A DNA stretch of 64,000 nt from Exophiala sp. HKRS030. Its lineage: Eukaryota > Ascomycota > Eurotiomycetes > Chaetothyriales > Herpotrichiellaceae. The stretch spans positions 7,440,001-7,504,000 of the forward strand of contig JAHWDD010000001.1 in NCBI GenBank assembly GCA_023897205.1, given 5' to 3'. The notes below the pieces were generated by a model. That model did not search any database and was not told the DNA's origin. It saw only the letters and a list, made by a program, of their open reading frames with translations. The translations under genes were made by a program, and so were the position numbers. Every line of letters starts with the position of its first letter. The first letter of the stretch is position 1. Positions 12,396-23,846 of the stretch are shown here, one piece after another.

Positions 12396-13150
12396 TTCGG
12401 AATCAAGATCATAGTCGAAGCTCAGCACCTACATTCGGCTTTCAGCGCGGTTTACCCTCCATAGTCACGTAAATTAACAACGACGGATGCGCGATAGGAC
12501 GCCTCAAGTTTTCAAAGCCAAATATCATTCTCCAGTGCACTAGTTCGCGTCACTTGTTCGCATATCGTTCAACGAGGTGTACATGCTGCGTGGTCGTTTT
12601 CTTGTTTCAAAAAGGAAAATTAGCAGATTGGACTTGGAGAGGATTTCGTGTTACTTATTCTTACTCGATACCACAAGCTGTACATGTTTACCTTGTTGCA
12701 AGCACACCTTTCGAGGGCGACAGCGGGTCGAGACGAATGCAATGCGCTTTGGGTCACGATGCGTCATCTGTCAGCGTGACGGAAGTGAATGTACATCCGG
12801 CATGCCTAACCGGACAATTCATTCGATCATCCAACGAGGCCTGGGTCGAGCTTGATCGATGCCCGACTCGAAATATTGTACGACATGGTTTCTCAGCATA
12901 GGAGATTTAGAAACTAAAGTCTTCACCGCCATTGGCCATAGTTTGACTAGACACGAATGAAACACCAGGTTCGTGTAGTGACTGCGCAGAGAGGAGGCAA
13001 ACGTAGAACATTAAATATCACGTGACCCTTTCCCGATCCCCTGTTGTCAAACATTTCGGATGTATCCAATTGAAGTCATCTCTGCCATTAAACTAGGGAT
13101 CGACCCCTGCTCAGTGCCATTACCCTGTCTTCTTACTGGAGAATTTCCTA
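12396..13150. other. 3' flank of the WOPR gene, no gene seen
   Basis: Holds the 3' UTR of the upstream gene and unassigned DNA up to the MITE. Two overlapping plus-strand frames near 12554-12901 share the same bases and have no recognisable content. Confidence 0.5.
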
Positions 13151-13367
13151 CAATGGTCCTTCCCTGTAATTTTACTCCTTGTCATTTTTCCAAGGGTAAG
13201 CGAGACCAGGTATATGAATAGCCAGCTAAACCGGCAAGTGGTAACTTCGAGAGTATCATATTACTAGACCGTACCTTGATAGACTTGGCGGCCTCTGAAT
13301 CGTCAACAAGAGTAGCATGGTATCCACCAAAATCGACAGGGAGTAAAATTTCAAGGGTAGACCATTG
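13151..13367. mobile_element. 217-bp MITE related to the Tc1 element downstream
   Basis: A short non-coding element bounded by inverted repeats and a TA duplication (13149-13150 and 13368-13369). The left end begins CAATGGTCCTTCCCTG and the right end, read inward on the minus strand, begins CAATGGTCTACCCTTG. The 33-bp ends agree at about 27 positions with each other, and the right end agrees at about 30 of 33 with the end of the Tc1 element at 16854-19436. It carries no transposase, so it would depend on a related element in trans. Inferred class: Tc1/mariner-derived MITE. Confidence 0.88.
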
Positions 13368-13369
13368 TA

Positions 13370-16300
13370 TTTGCTAAGTCCTTGGAAGAGAAACTGCTCT
13401 ATCCGGAATCTGACCCTGAGCCTGACCCTCTCTGACCATCTAAGCATCGTTCGGACATGTTTTAATTAGCGCACGTGCTAGCCGTTCTGCTAGTAGGACG
13501 TCGAGGGTTGCCGATACCTGGCATCAACTGCGGAGGCCCTTGTAGGTTACGGCGCAGTGGGCACACTGTGGCACTTCTGTCATGTATGGAACTCCTTCCG
13601 TGGGCTTTATCGAGAGTCGAGGTCCAGCTTGATGGTCGACTTTTGTCATATGTGGGCACGACAAGCCACCACTTGTTCATGGTCCCTTGCCGTCAATCTC
13701 ATCATCTATGGAGCTGCTGAGTTGCGACGACCTTGATAGTGGAGAAGAAGTTTTCTTTCTCCAGATGATTCGCCTAAGTTAGCGAGGAGTCCACTCCAAG
13801 CCGGAAATGTGAGGTACTGCCATGATTTGACGAACAAGAGGCAAATATTGCCCTCCCGTGTCTCCCGAAACCTCCAGAATGCAATCTGCAGGTTTTTGTT
13901 CCTTTACGGGAAAAGATGCTTTCTTCAACAAGCAGCATCATGATTTAATGGATCGCCATAACGCTCGTGTGGACGACGAAAAATGCCGGCGAGTGATTCT
14001 GTCCGGCCTAAATCCGATGAAATGACGCTAACATCATTTACTACTGGAGTATGAATAGTAACATCATAACATGCCAGCGGGTGATCAAATTCGACTTGAT
14101 AGTTGTTCAGTTTGTTGGGGATATTTGGCCGAACCCAGCGGGCCAACTGGAGAAATTCTAGCACAATCCTTGTCCAAAATACGATACCCATGTCGAGTGG
14201 CTACATCTCAGTAAGCATACGACCCCAGAGTTCTGGCAATTCGTTTTTGTTTTACATAATCGTCCGCGCCGCGTCGTGCTAATGCACTAGACTTTGTATC
14301 TAATGGCTCGAACTTGGCTCTGGTCGGCAGACACTGGCAAAGGCAAGACGAAGTTGCTTCCATGACAACCCGGCCCAAAATCAGTTCAACCGGTACAAAC
14401 GCAATTCATTAGTGGCCTTGCCAGCGTGATGAGTGCTGCAATGTGCTATCACATTAAAATGATGTTGCATTTGCAGATCGCCCGATTGAGCCATGTTTAC
14501 AAACAAAGCCACGGCGCCAGGAAATCTATGGATATGTACTACGGGCAAAAGAGGTTATGTACAGGGATCAACGCGCAGATACGTAAATTGAGCTATCATC
14601 TTGTCCGTCTGAGACACAACGCACAGATCCCATTCTGTACATGATCATCACGAAATCATGGCAAGGGCTATGTGTTAACTGACTTACGCAAGACAAATGT
14701 GGAGGACTCAAGGAAGATTAGCAATGTATGGATACGCAGGGGTCCAATTCAACACTGTAATGTGCCGACGCACTGGCATTTGAGTCAGTGCCTTTGAACT
14801 TGCACACTATTTTCAACGTAGTTCGCGTGACGCAAGCCTTGCCCCTGTATTGAAAAACCACCCATGTTGGGCTGAGAACACCCTGCCTAGACTTTTCCTG
14901 GGCAGCATGGCAACCCACCAACCCCATCGCTGAGGGTTGCTTCGAATTACCGCAAGGATCCATTGGTTACACAACTGCAGACCATACCTGCCTGCTGACA
15001 CCGACTTTCAAGACTTACTTTCGGCTGCAATCGAGGCTAAGGCAAGACATCAAACCTTCCAACAAATATGGTTTTGCAACGGTGGTTCATTTGCCTCCGC
15101 AAAAGAATCATCGAGTAGCCATGAGACAAAGGTCGTCCCTATCATTCGTGTCAGTTCTGGCGAGCATGCAAATTACAAGGCTCCCCAGGATCGTGGGCAT
15201 GGTCTGGATGAGTGTCTTCTCATCATTGACGAGTTGACGAATTGTCATAACGACGATCTCATATTGCGAGTTTTGAGAGATCTACTTTGAACACATCATC
15301 ATTCTCGCCGACTTGAAATGAGAACATTGCTGAAAAGCACTTTGAAAAAGGCTGCATTGACATTACAACTCGTTTAGCGGATTAGATGTCTGACAGCCTC
15401 CTGAGACCTAGTAACTTGGTATGACCTCACCATATCCGTCCAAGCCGCCAACAAGAAATGCCACTCCAAACTAACGCAGTCGTTGGGGATTCGAATGGAA
15501 TCCTCTTGCTCTCAATTACCTTGGCTCGACTTATAGAGTGTACAGTATAGGAGAATGTCAAAGACCTCTTGCAACGGAAAACGAATCCTTTTGTGAAGAG
15601 ACAAGTCCTGACGTGGAAGTTCTTGTGCGTTTACTCTTTATGCCTTGGGAGGGTTCCATTTGGTGCTCTCAATAAGATTTATGGCGAACTCTATAAGAAA
15701 GGCGCGAAGGTCAATCGGTACCAGGAGTTGGGTAACTTGCGGGTCGAAGCTGAGTTCTGACCTGCTGACAGTTGCAGTTCGTCAAACCTTGTGGTCCCTG
15801 TGGCTAACCACAACTAGGCACAACATACTGGATTATAGTGATTAAAACCGTGCTCGTAATGTCGCCGTCACTTTCCAAAGTTTTCAAACGGTACGGAGTA
15901 ATCCGTACGGAATAAGGGATGGGGACGCGGCAGGACATGGGATTCTCGCTTTCGCATCTTTTCTTGGAGAACTGCCATGTCCTGCTTTGTGTTACGACCT
16001 TGTTGTGATCGCCAGGACATCCTAGGAACCACGCTCTTGATCCGACTAGTCCATAATACTGGTGACAGAAGGCCAAGCTGATCTCCAAAACATACCTCGA
16101 AGAAAAGACATTTGTATAGAATGCAAATTGCGGGCGACTATGTTCCATGTCGAACAGTCAACCTTGCGGCTTCAGATTTGCTGCAAGCTCACACGAAGAC
16201 GCACTCAAGCCCTGGCTTGTGATCACGGGTGCGGTGGTTCACTCCGGGGCAGAAGGTCAACACTTCCATGGCCAAATTGAGGCAATGTTCGAGCTCATCG

Positions 16301-16851
16301 TTCGAGAGTCCCAGCGTCCAGTGACTCTCCCAAGCACGACCTTTGGCTTGCATTACAAGGTTCTAGAAGATCCCTGACGAAATTCAACGACCTCCCACCA
16401 GACTCTTTTAAGTAGCGTCGGCTCCTAGAGCCGCCAAACCTCATCCCGAGGACCGACAAAAACCATCCCGAGAACAAAGTAAGGGTTCTCCGAGGAATCG
16501 CTCACTTTTCATATTAAGGTGGTTGGTCATTCTCTGTGGACTGACCACTAGTTGCCTCGTACACAAGCAACTGTTACCATATACAGAAGGACGGAGTACT
16601 GACTGCGACTAATCGCTGTGAAGGCCACGTACGTCCCAACGACGCGCATGTATTGCTGATTTTGTGTAAGAAGAAGGGACGAGATCGGGCCCAAGAGCCC
16701 AGCGGATAGGTTCGTCAGCAACGCCCCTTGGCGTTGTTGTCTCAATCCACCTCTACACATTCTGTTGTAAGTGGTCACGGTGAGGTAAGTCCCAAAACGC
16801 CCCCGTTACGATCCTTGCTCGCTTAATCCCCTTCAAGTCCCTCTTGATCTC
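13370..16851. other. Gene-poor stretch between MITE and Tc1 element
   Basis: No gene I can name. A few plus-strand frames look mildly protein-like: 14937-15290 (117 codons, acidic C-terminal half), 15569-15760 (63 codons) and 16147-16377 (76 codons). They lie in a 1.4-kb stretch flanked by transposons and could be exons of a lineage-specific gene or relics of one; I found no convincing joining introns. TACGGAGTA occurs at 15892, overlapping a near-palindrome. Confidence 0.4.
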
Positions 16852-16853
16852 TA

Positions 16854-16886
16854 CAATGGTCTACCCTAAAAGTTTTACTCCCTGTC
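16854..16886 (+). repeat. Left terminal inverted repeat of Tc1 element
   Basis: Thirty-three bases identical to the reverse complement of 19404-19436. Similarity continues imperfectly to about 16900. Confidence 0.97.
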
Positions 16887-17013
16887 AGTTTTTGCGGGTC
16901 TAGTGGCTTGGCGGGCTTGGTGGATTCTCATTGGTCAGTTAAAGCGTCAATAGTAGTTGACTTTTCCAAGCATATGACGTCGTGTATGCGACTCCTGCGC
17001 GTCATTTGTAGAC

Positions 17014-17054
17014 AAGAACAATTTTGTATACAATTTGTACACAAAATTGTTCTT
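17014..17054. repeat. Perfect 14-bp inverted repeat inside the Tc1 element
   Basis: AAGAACAATTTTGT at 17014-17027 pairs exactly with ACAAAATTGTTCTT at 17041-17054 around a 13-base loop. Its subterminal position, about 160 bp from the left end, fits a transposase-binding or other structural element, but this is inference. Confidence 0.85.
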
Positions 17055-17762
17055 AAGAAATCAACACTTTCAGTTCCTTTATGCTCTCACCAATATTTAA
17101 CAAAGATTCATAGAATACTATAGCACTCGCATCACCTTCCTAATTAGGCGACAGCGCTCGCAAATGAAACAAGTGGCTTACACCAAGTGCGCCTCTATCA
17201 ACAACCTCATCATCGTCAATCACAACAACAACAACAACTTCATCAAATCTCTATCAAATCTCATCATTTTTGAGTCGTTTTACTCACAAATGAGGCGTCT
17301 TTATCATGAATCTAATCTCCTCTATCGAGATTGCATCCCTTAAGGATGAAAGGTGAGTAAACCAAGGTTTCATGATGAGATTGGCTAACTGCGCAACCTC
17401 ACTCACCTCGTCGACAGCAACCTCCTACAGCGACACCAACGCCTATAAAACTAAGGTGATTCCTCCTTCTCCTCATCATTCTTCCTCCTCAATATCTATT
17501 CTCTCGCAAGTTTCGTTCCAGAAAGACTTTCTATACAAATCTCTATATAAATCACTTCCGCAATGGAGCAACACTCTCAAAGTTTACTCACTCAAACCAC
17601 AGTTAAGGAGTCTGTCGATCTCAATTACTCTCGCAAGTCAACGCCAGAATGGATCCGCGGTAGCCCTGGTAGGGTTATATCAGCAAGCCAACACCTCTCA
17701 CATCCTTCCTTACTAACAAATTGGGTGAACAATAGGCGAAGAACGATGGAAGAATAGGCCTT

Positions 17763-19312
17763 TTGGCTGGGATTCACCTACTCCTTCTATAGGCGAGTTA
17801 TACGTCGCAACTCACGATGACGACGCACATCTCTGTCCTGGATATAACAAGGAGTCTCCTGTCGATCCTGTAACTCCGCCAAATCGTGATATCACGACGT
17901 TATCGTCTCCTGCGACAATCGACTTTGACTCATTCGGTATGGAATAGCACAGCTCTTCAATTCCTTCTCCTATACTAATTTAGCCTATAACTAGAGAAAA
18001 GAGTCTTCGGTCGCACACTTACGCCAATTCCTCACTGTACTAGCATTATCGGTTTGCGTCACGGAAATCCTGCAAGTCGTATGAGCTAAATCCTTGCTCG
18101 AATTACATGATGGTTTCTCCTATACTAATTTGCTTGCTAGTAACATCAATCATCTCCCCGATTAGGGTTTTTCGCCTTCCGTCGCTACCGCCTCCATTCC
18201 TGTCGCCAATCGCGTCGCCTGAACCTGACTCACCTACTGCTATTACTCCTACCGACCTTCCTGCGCAACATGACTCGCCTACTCGCGCTAGCTTACACCT
18301 CGATCGCAATGAGCGAGACTTAATTCTTAGGCTTCACAATTCTGGTATGGGCCCCACGCAAATTAAGCAACTCATGGGAAAGAGCATTTGGCAAGTAAGA
18401 TATACCTTGAAGACACAAAGAGCGACTCCTGCACGACGTTCAGGAAGACCGATTATCCTACAAGGAGAGCTTCTCGACTAGTTAATCGAGTACATTACTG
18501 GGTTACGTGTCGGCCGTCGTGCGCAGTATAGCGACTTGGTTAGAACTCTTAATTTGCCTGTAAAAGAGGCTGCAATGAGAAGGACGTTGCAGCGCGAGGG
18601 CTTCTTCCGCAGGGTTGCAATCAAAAGAGTGATTCTCACCGAGAAGCATCGCTTCGATCGCGTCGAGTTTGCGAAGTGGTATCTTAACCTTACTCCTGAG
18701 CAACGTCAACTTCTTATTTTCTGCGATGAATCCTGGATCTCCTCAGGATTTCACCGCAAAGTGCGGGTTACTCGCAGAGTCGGCGAAGCCAATCATTACA
18801 CTTGTACAATTGATCGAATCCAACGAAAAGCCGCCTGGATGCTATGGGGCGGAATGATAGGTCATCGCAGGCTTCCTCCTATCCTGTGGCAGACAACTTG
18901 GGGCAAGATAAACAGTTCCTCATACATTTTACGTGTGTTGACGGTCCTTGACGACTGGATTACCTGCCAACCGAACTCCGCAAGCCTACGTGCGAATATT
19001 AGGTTAGCCTAGGATAATGCACCCGCGCATGCTGCACAAGCAACTCAGACCTGGCTTCGTGAAAGGGGAATTTCAGTAGTAAAATGGCCTGCAAGATCCC
19101 CGGATTTGAATCTAACCGAAAAGATGTGGTGCAGCCTCAAGGATATTATTGCTTGGAAATTCCCTGAATATAACTCTCTCAAATCGCTTGGTGAGAATAT
19201 CCTAACGGCTTACGAGTTAGTCCCGGAGAAGTCTCTCATAGCATTTCAGGCCGAAATGCCCGATCGTTGTACTGCAATTGTGCAGGTGCAAGGGGCGCAC
19301 TTGCCGGAATAG
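17763..19312 (+). pseudogene. Tc1 DD34E transposase, interrupted by five in-frame TAG codons
   Basis: One continuous frame encodes a Tc1-type DDE transposase with an N-terminal helix-turn-helix region (about 18308-18600) and a catalytic core. The three acidic residues are visible: Asp at 18725-18727 (FCDESW), Asp at 19013-19015 (DNAPAHA) and Glu at 19118-19120 (SPDLNLTEKMW); the last two are 34 residues apart, the Tc1 signature. The frame is broken by TAG at 17945, 17981, 18041, 18479 and 19010; no internal TAA or TGA is seen. The codon before the second catalytic Asp is normally Gln in this family, so TAG there is best read as CAG changed to TAG, a CpA to TpA change as in RIP. The real N-terminus is uncertain. 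An open frame at 17563-17757 in another frame may be part of it. Confidence 0.88.
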
Positions 19313-19403
19313 CTATATCCCTGTACCTTGTCGTTATCCTAGCAGCCTTGCACCTATTGGTGCAGATAAACAGCAACAATCCACTCCTTGACCCACAAAA
19401 AAC

Positions 19404-19436
19404 GACAGGGAGTAAAACTTTTAGGGTAGACCATTG
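19404..19436 (-). repeat. Right terminal inverted repeat of Tc1 element
   Basis: Exact inverted copy of 16854-16886, followed by the TA target duplication at 19437-19438. Confidence 0.97.
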
Positions 19437-19438
19437 TA

Positions 19439-20479
19439 AGGCAGAAGCAGTCAATATTGACATTGCAGGTACGGAGTAGTCGGTGCTCCAGATTTTGTGG
19501 TACTGTTGCTTTCATACCAATCCCAATCCTTTCGTGATTCTTGTTGTAGACCATGATCCGTGACCCTGCATTACCATTCACAAGACTCTAAAGAGCCACA
19601 CAAGTATATATATATCGAGTATATATAGCTTGTGGAGAGGAACAAGTGTGATCACTGGCCAAAGAATTCCAGAATCGAATGTTCATCACAGCAGGGAAAT
19701 AAGACGCCCACACATCCAGTCAAGACCACGGGTGACCACATGGCGTGTCGGGCAATTGCAGGTTAGACAGGAAAAGAATATTCGCAACGTTACCAGTCTT
19801 ACGCACCCTGGCTAAACATGTTCATCCTTTGGGGAACACGACATACCTAGTGGTGATGCACCATGGATTTCAAAATCGTCTTCAAAGCAGTACTCTGGCA
19901 CTTCTGAGAAACTTGCTGAAGGTGTCGGCAAGTAACGTGACCTGACTGCCCAGTTGCTTTGACCAAGGATCGGGGAGACCCGGAGCAGATCCTCAGCTTC
20001 CCGATCCCAGGCAATCCCCATGCACGTGCCGCTCTTCCTCGTGACCGTCGCACCTACTCCCGTACAGCTCCGTGCATCAATGGCTACTTCCCTAACCATT
20101 CAGGTCCAAAAGAATGACTCCAACTTTTTGTCCAGCAACCCCGCACCGTCATCCTCGGGGTCAATGGACGACGTCCATGCTGATGAGACGACCAGATGCG
20201 ATGGAGCACGCAATGCTTCCATCCCAAGATCAACCTCATATTCGCTTTGCATGCGACATTGATGACTCACTGAACTTCAACTCAAGACTCAGTTCCTCCG
20301 ATATTGACCGAGAACCAACAAAGACTACTTAACACAGTCTTGACATATCACCCACCTCACATCGAGAGCTGCCTTTCTCTCCTCCCTTCACAAACCAAAC
20401 CCTCTTCTCTCTATATCTTGACCCCCTTTCAAGAATCTAACCCTTTCTACCTCGCCTATACCACTGGCATTCACCCAAG
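19439..20479. other. Intergenic; upstream region of the dehalogenase gene
   Basis: A TACGGAGTA word (19470) lies just outside the transposon. From about 20340 to 20479 the plus strand becomes C/T-rich, as expected of a promoter or leader for the gene starting at 20480. Open frames here overlap in several frames and have no domain content. Confidence 0.5.
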
Positions 20480-21280
20480 ATGTCGACGTCCAACCCGCCT
20501 AAAGCACTGCTCACAGACGTCTTCGGCACAGTTGTAGACTGGCGATCCAGTGTGACCAAGCACCTCACCATCTCGGCCTCGGACGCGCTGAACTCGTCAA
20601 CCCGCTCCATTCCTTCAACAGTCCGCACGGCTGCAGACGCCACCTCGTGGGGAGATATCGCACAAGAATGGCGTATCACATACTACGAGTTCACACGCAG
20701 CTACGACCCATCAAACAAGGACCCAAGCAACTTCAAAACAGTCGACCAGCATCACGTCGAGGCACTACACAAGATTCTAGTTGACCACGGTCTCGACGGC
20801 CTATGGACCGACGACGAAGTCACCAAGATCAGCCTGATTTGGCACTTCCTAGACCCATGGCCCGACTCGGCTCCTGGCCTAGCATTGCTCAATGAACAGT
20901 TCGAGACCGCCACCCTCAGCAATGGCAATACCAGTCTACTATCCGACTTGGCCACCCACGGCAAACTGCCATATAAACACATCATCTCAGCCGAGAACTT
21001 TGGCGCCTACAAGCCCCACCCGTCCGTGTACCGTGGCGCAGCGGCCAAACTTGGCGTGCAGACCAACGAAGCAGCGTTGATCGCTGCACATCTGGGTGAC
21101 TTGAAGGCTGCAAAAGCCGTTGGGTATCAGACCATCTATATCGATCGGCCCAAGGAGGAGTCCTGGTCCAAAGAAGACGCCGAAAAGGCAAAGGCCGAGG
21201 GATGGGTGGATTTGTGGATCGATTTGGATCAAGGAGATGGTGGCTTTCTCGAGATTGCCAAAGCTTTTGGCCTGACATGA
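20480..21280 (+). CDS. HAD-superfamily type II (S)-2-haloacid dehalogenase-like hydrolase
   Basis: Single exon, 266 aa, the usual size for fungal members. Motif I is near the N-terminus (LLTDVFGTVVDWR, nucleophile Asp13), with the type II cap domain about residues 20-115 and the C-terminal core with NFGAYKPHPSVY (about 172-183) and LGDLKAAKAVGYQTIYIDRP. Bacterial homologues hydrolyse C-halogen bonds of 2-haloalkanoic acids through an aspartyl ester; many fungal members have no proven substrate and may act on other small acids. No signal peptide, so probably cytosolic. It converges on the glutathione-transferase gene at 22316. The start has a good context (CAAGATGTCG). The family is clear; the substrate is not. 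Confidence 0.9.
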   Translation: MSTSNPPKALLTDVFGTVVDWRSSVTKHLTISASDALNSSTRSIPSTVRTAADATSWGDIAQEWRITYYEFTRSYDPSNKDPSNFKTVDQHHVEALHKILVDHGLDGLWTDDEVTKISLIWHFLDPWPDSAPGLALLNEQFETATLSNGNTSLLSDLATHGKLPYKHIISAENFGAYKPHPSVYRGAAAKLGVQTNEAALIAAHLGDLKAAKAVGYQTIYIDRPKEESWSKEDAEKAKAEGWVDLWIDLDQGDGGFLEIAKAFGLT

Positions 21281-22315
21281 TGGCGTCCTGGAGATTTCCT
21301 CTGCAATTCTGCGATTGTCAGGATACATCTTTAGAGATTCCTACGTCTAACGACAGACATGGTGATGACGGCAATGCTTATGATGATCACAAGGACATGT
21401 ATATCCAGGATATATGTACAAGATGAAGATGAACAAAACCTAGACCCAGGTCCCGAACGAGCGCGAACCCACAATGTTTCAGTGAAATACCATGAAATTG
21501 TGCATTGAAACACAGCCGTCTCGCGACCGACTACGAACCCTCCACCCGCTTCCACCGGTCTTGTAGCCTCGTCAGCAGCAGCTGGCCACTTTCATCACGG
21601 ACCTCCAACAGCAAGGAACACGCATGGTCGACTTCCCCTTAGCAGCTCTCGTCTCTATACATCCATTGACTCATCACTGTGTGTGTTGTGTTGTGGATGG
21701 TATTGGGTTGTGATCTGGTGTGGATTGGGTTGCGTTGGGTTAGGTGGGTTTGGTTGAGGTGATCTAGGTATGGAGACTATTGCCTATCACTGAAGAATGT
21801 GAATATGAATATGAATGTGAATGTGAATGATCCGTGCACATGCACGTATGGCTCCAGAAGTCATGTCTATGCATATCATATCAGTGTCAAAGGGTTTAAA
21901 CCTCCCCTTCCCGTCCCGTCCCCTTCCCCCTTCCTCCGTTTCTCTCCCGGTCAATGGTCAATGGTACGGTTACGTTCATCGATGATTACACGGAAATCAA
22001 TGAGGCTTGTGCTTGTGCACAAAAGGAGAGAACGAAGCAGAGATGAGATGAGATGTAGTGTTGTAGATGTGGCTGATCTTTTGCCATTGAACCGATTTGT
22101 ATTGTATTTATTTCGACATTGGCCAGGCCACTCACTGGTGTGGTCAGATGTCACTTTTCGCTCCCGGAAACAAAACCTACTTTCGTATTGTTGAGGTAGA
22201 GAGAGAGAGATGCCTTGCAGACTCATTTCCCAATTTATCTGTCAGGATGGACGTGAAATATCTTCATCTTTGCGGGAAAACGACGTTCATCCCGATTCTT
22301 CCCTTCCCAAGCCGA
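21281..22315. other. Convergent intergenic region
   Basis: About 1 kb between two converging genes, holding both 3' UTRs. A hexamer-like repeat of GAATGT/GAATAT lies at 21795-21830, and TG- and GGTT-rich DNA at 21670-21770. No gene seen. Confidence 0.6.
21795..21830. repeat. GAATGT/GAATAT hexamer repeat
   Basis: Six units of GAATRT in tandem; simple-sequence DNA between two converging genes. Confidence 0.85.
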
Positions 22316-23846
22316 TCACAAAGCAAGATGAATATTTGGAGCACCCGACTTTTTCTCGGCCTTTTTCGCAGCCTTGTACCATTTGGCATTCTCTTCGTTG
22401 TAAGTGGTTCTTCGCTTGATCATGCGGCGCGGATGGAATTCGCCATTCTCGTCAAATCCTGTCTCACCGTCATCTTCGTACTTGCCCTTGGTTGACGGGC
22501 TGCCAGCCGTAGACCCGATTCCTGTAGTGACAGAGCCGGCTTCGTCGGCGGGCGAATCGAGATCTGCTCCAAACAGGGCTCCCATCCCTCCTCCTGGAGC
22601 TGCAGAGAAAGGGTTGTTGTGTGGATCGACTGAGTTGTGGTTGCCGGCCGAGGAATCCAGCGAGAGACCATTCAGTTTTCGTGTCGTGCTTTGAATCAAT
22701 TCTGCTTCTTCCTCATCGGTGAGTGGGAGAATGTCGGGTTGAGGGCCACGGGGTATGATCAACGGGATCTCGGCTGCTGCAGCTGGGCTGATGGTCGCCC
22801 GGATCTTCGCTTTTAGATAGCCCCATTTGTAGAGCTCGAAGAATGTCGTCTTCTTGAACACGCCACCATTAGTGCGGTCGCTCTCGTCCCAGTACAGATT
22901 CCTTAACCACTTGGACAAATGAGGATAATCATGTCGGATGGTCTTGAGATTGCAGTTGAAGATGGTGTGGTACGCAACATCAAATCTCGCCAATGTAGGA
23001 TACAATCTGATGTCTGCTTCTGTGATCTGTCCTCCAAACAGATACGGCTGATGCGCAGGGTTCGAAAGGTGGGCTTCTAGTCGATCCAGAGACTTGAACA
23101 ACGGGAAGACATTGTTGTCGTATGCTTCTTGGGTTGTTGCAAATCCACACTTGTAGACTCCATTGTTGATGGTATCGTATACCCAAGAATTCATGGCATC
23201 GATCTCAGATCGCAGATGTGGTGGGTAAAACCCTCCACCTGGTTTGTTCACCTCTCTATGATCAGGTTCCAGAAAATCATCGAAAGCGCTATACAAGATG
23301 CGGATGATTTCACTGGATTCGTTGTTCACAATTGTGTGTGTCTTCTTGTCCCACAGCACGGGGACGGTGTATTTGCCCACGTAGTTGGGATCCGCCTTCT
23401 CATACAATTGTTTGAATGTGGTGAAGCCGTACAGAGGGTCTGCCCGTAGGGATCCGTTTCTACCTGTAAACAACCAACCATTGTCTCCAAGTTCGAGATC
23501 GGTACATATGAGCTCGATGACGGGTTCGAGGGATTTCAGGGCCCGAGTAAGGATGGTTCGATGGGCCTAGAGAACAGCTGTGTTAGCATCCTTCAAGTCT
23601 GCCATTGGCCGAAACCCCAGAGCTGACATACCCACGGACATCCATAGTTCACATAGAGGGCGTAACGATCTTTCTGCGGCGGGTATTTGGCTCCCGGTTC
23701 TGAGGAGATGGCGTTGCGGAAGGTGCTTTCCTTTCGAAAGAACTCGCCTTTCGATTCACCGTTGACTTCCTGAGCTCGCTAATATCAAAGTCAGCGAAGC
23801 CAGAGCAGATCACAAGGCTAGAGCTGTACTGACCGAGTCTCCCATT
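22316..23846 (-). CDS. ECM4: Omega/Xi-class glutathione transferase (Ecm4/S-glutathionyl-hydroquinone reductase)
   Basis: Three exons on the minus strand: 23835-23846, 23632-23778 and 22316-23566, giving 469 aa. The thioredoxin-fold N-terminus carries the catalytic cysteine in YVNYGCPWAHRTILTRALKS (exon 2/3 junction). The substrate and GSH-binding motifs (TVPVLWDKKTHTIVNNESSE; FGGQITEADIRLYPTLARFD) match the Ecm4/PcpF family, whose members reduce glutathionyl-hydroquinones with GSH. Introns have GTCAGT and GTATGT donors and join in phase. About 120 extra residues follow the GST fold, acidic and Ser/Gly-rich and ending with a Lys-rich segment; yeast Ecm4 is about 370 aa. No signal peptide. Converges with the dehalogenase gene. 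Confidence 0.9.

Larger units (their letters stand above)
16854..19436 (+). mobile_element. Tc1/mariner transposon, full-length but coding-dead
   Basis: A 2583-bp element with 33-bp perfect terminal inverted repeats (16854-16886 and 19404-19436, starting CAATGGTCTACCCTAAAAGT), extended imperfectly to about 47 bp. TA dinucleotides at 16852-16853 and 19437-19438 are the target-site duplication expected of Tc1/mariner. The transposase relic occupies the right half. The left third is non-coding or decayed and holds a 14-bp inverted repeat. Perfect ends suggest recent insertion or continued mobilisation in trans. Confidence 0.95.
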
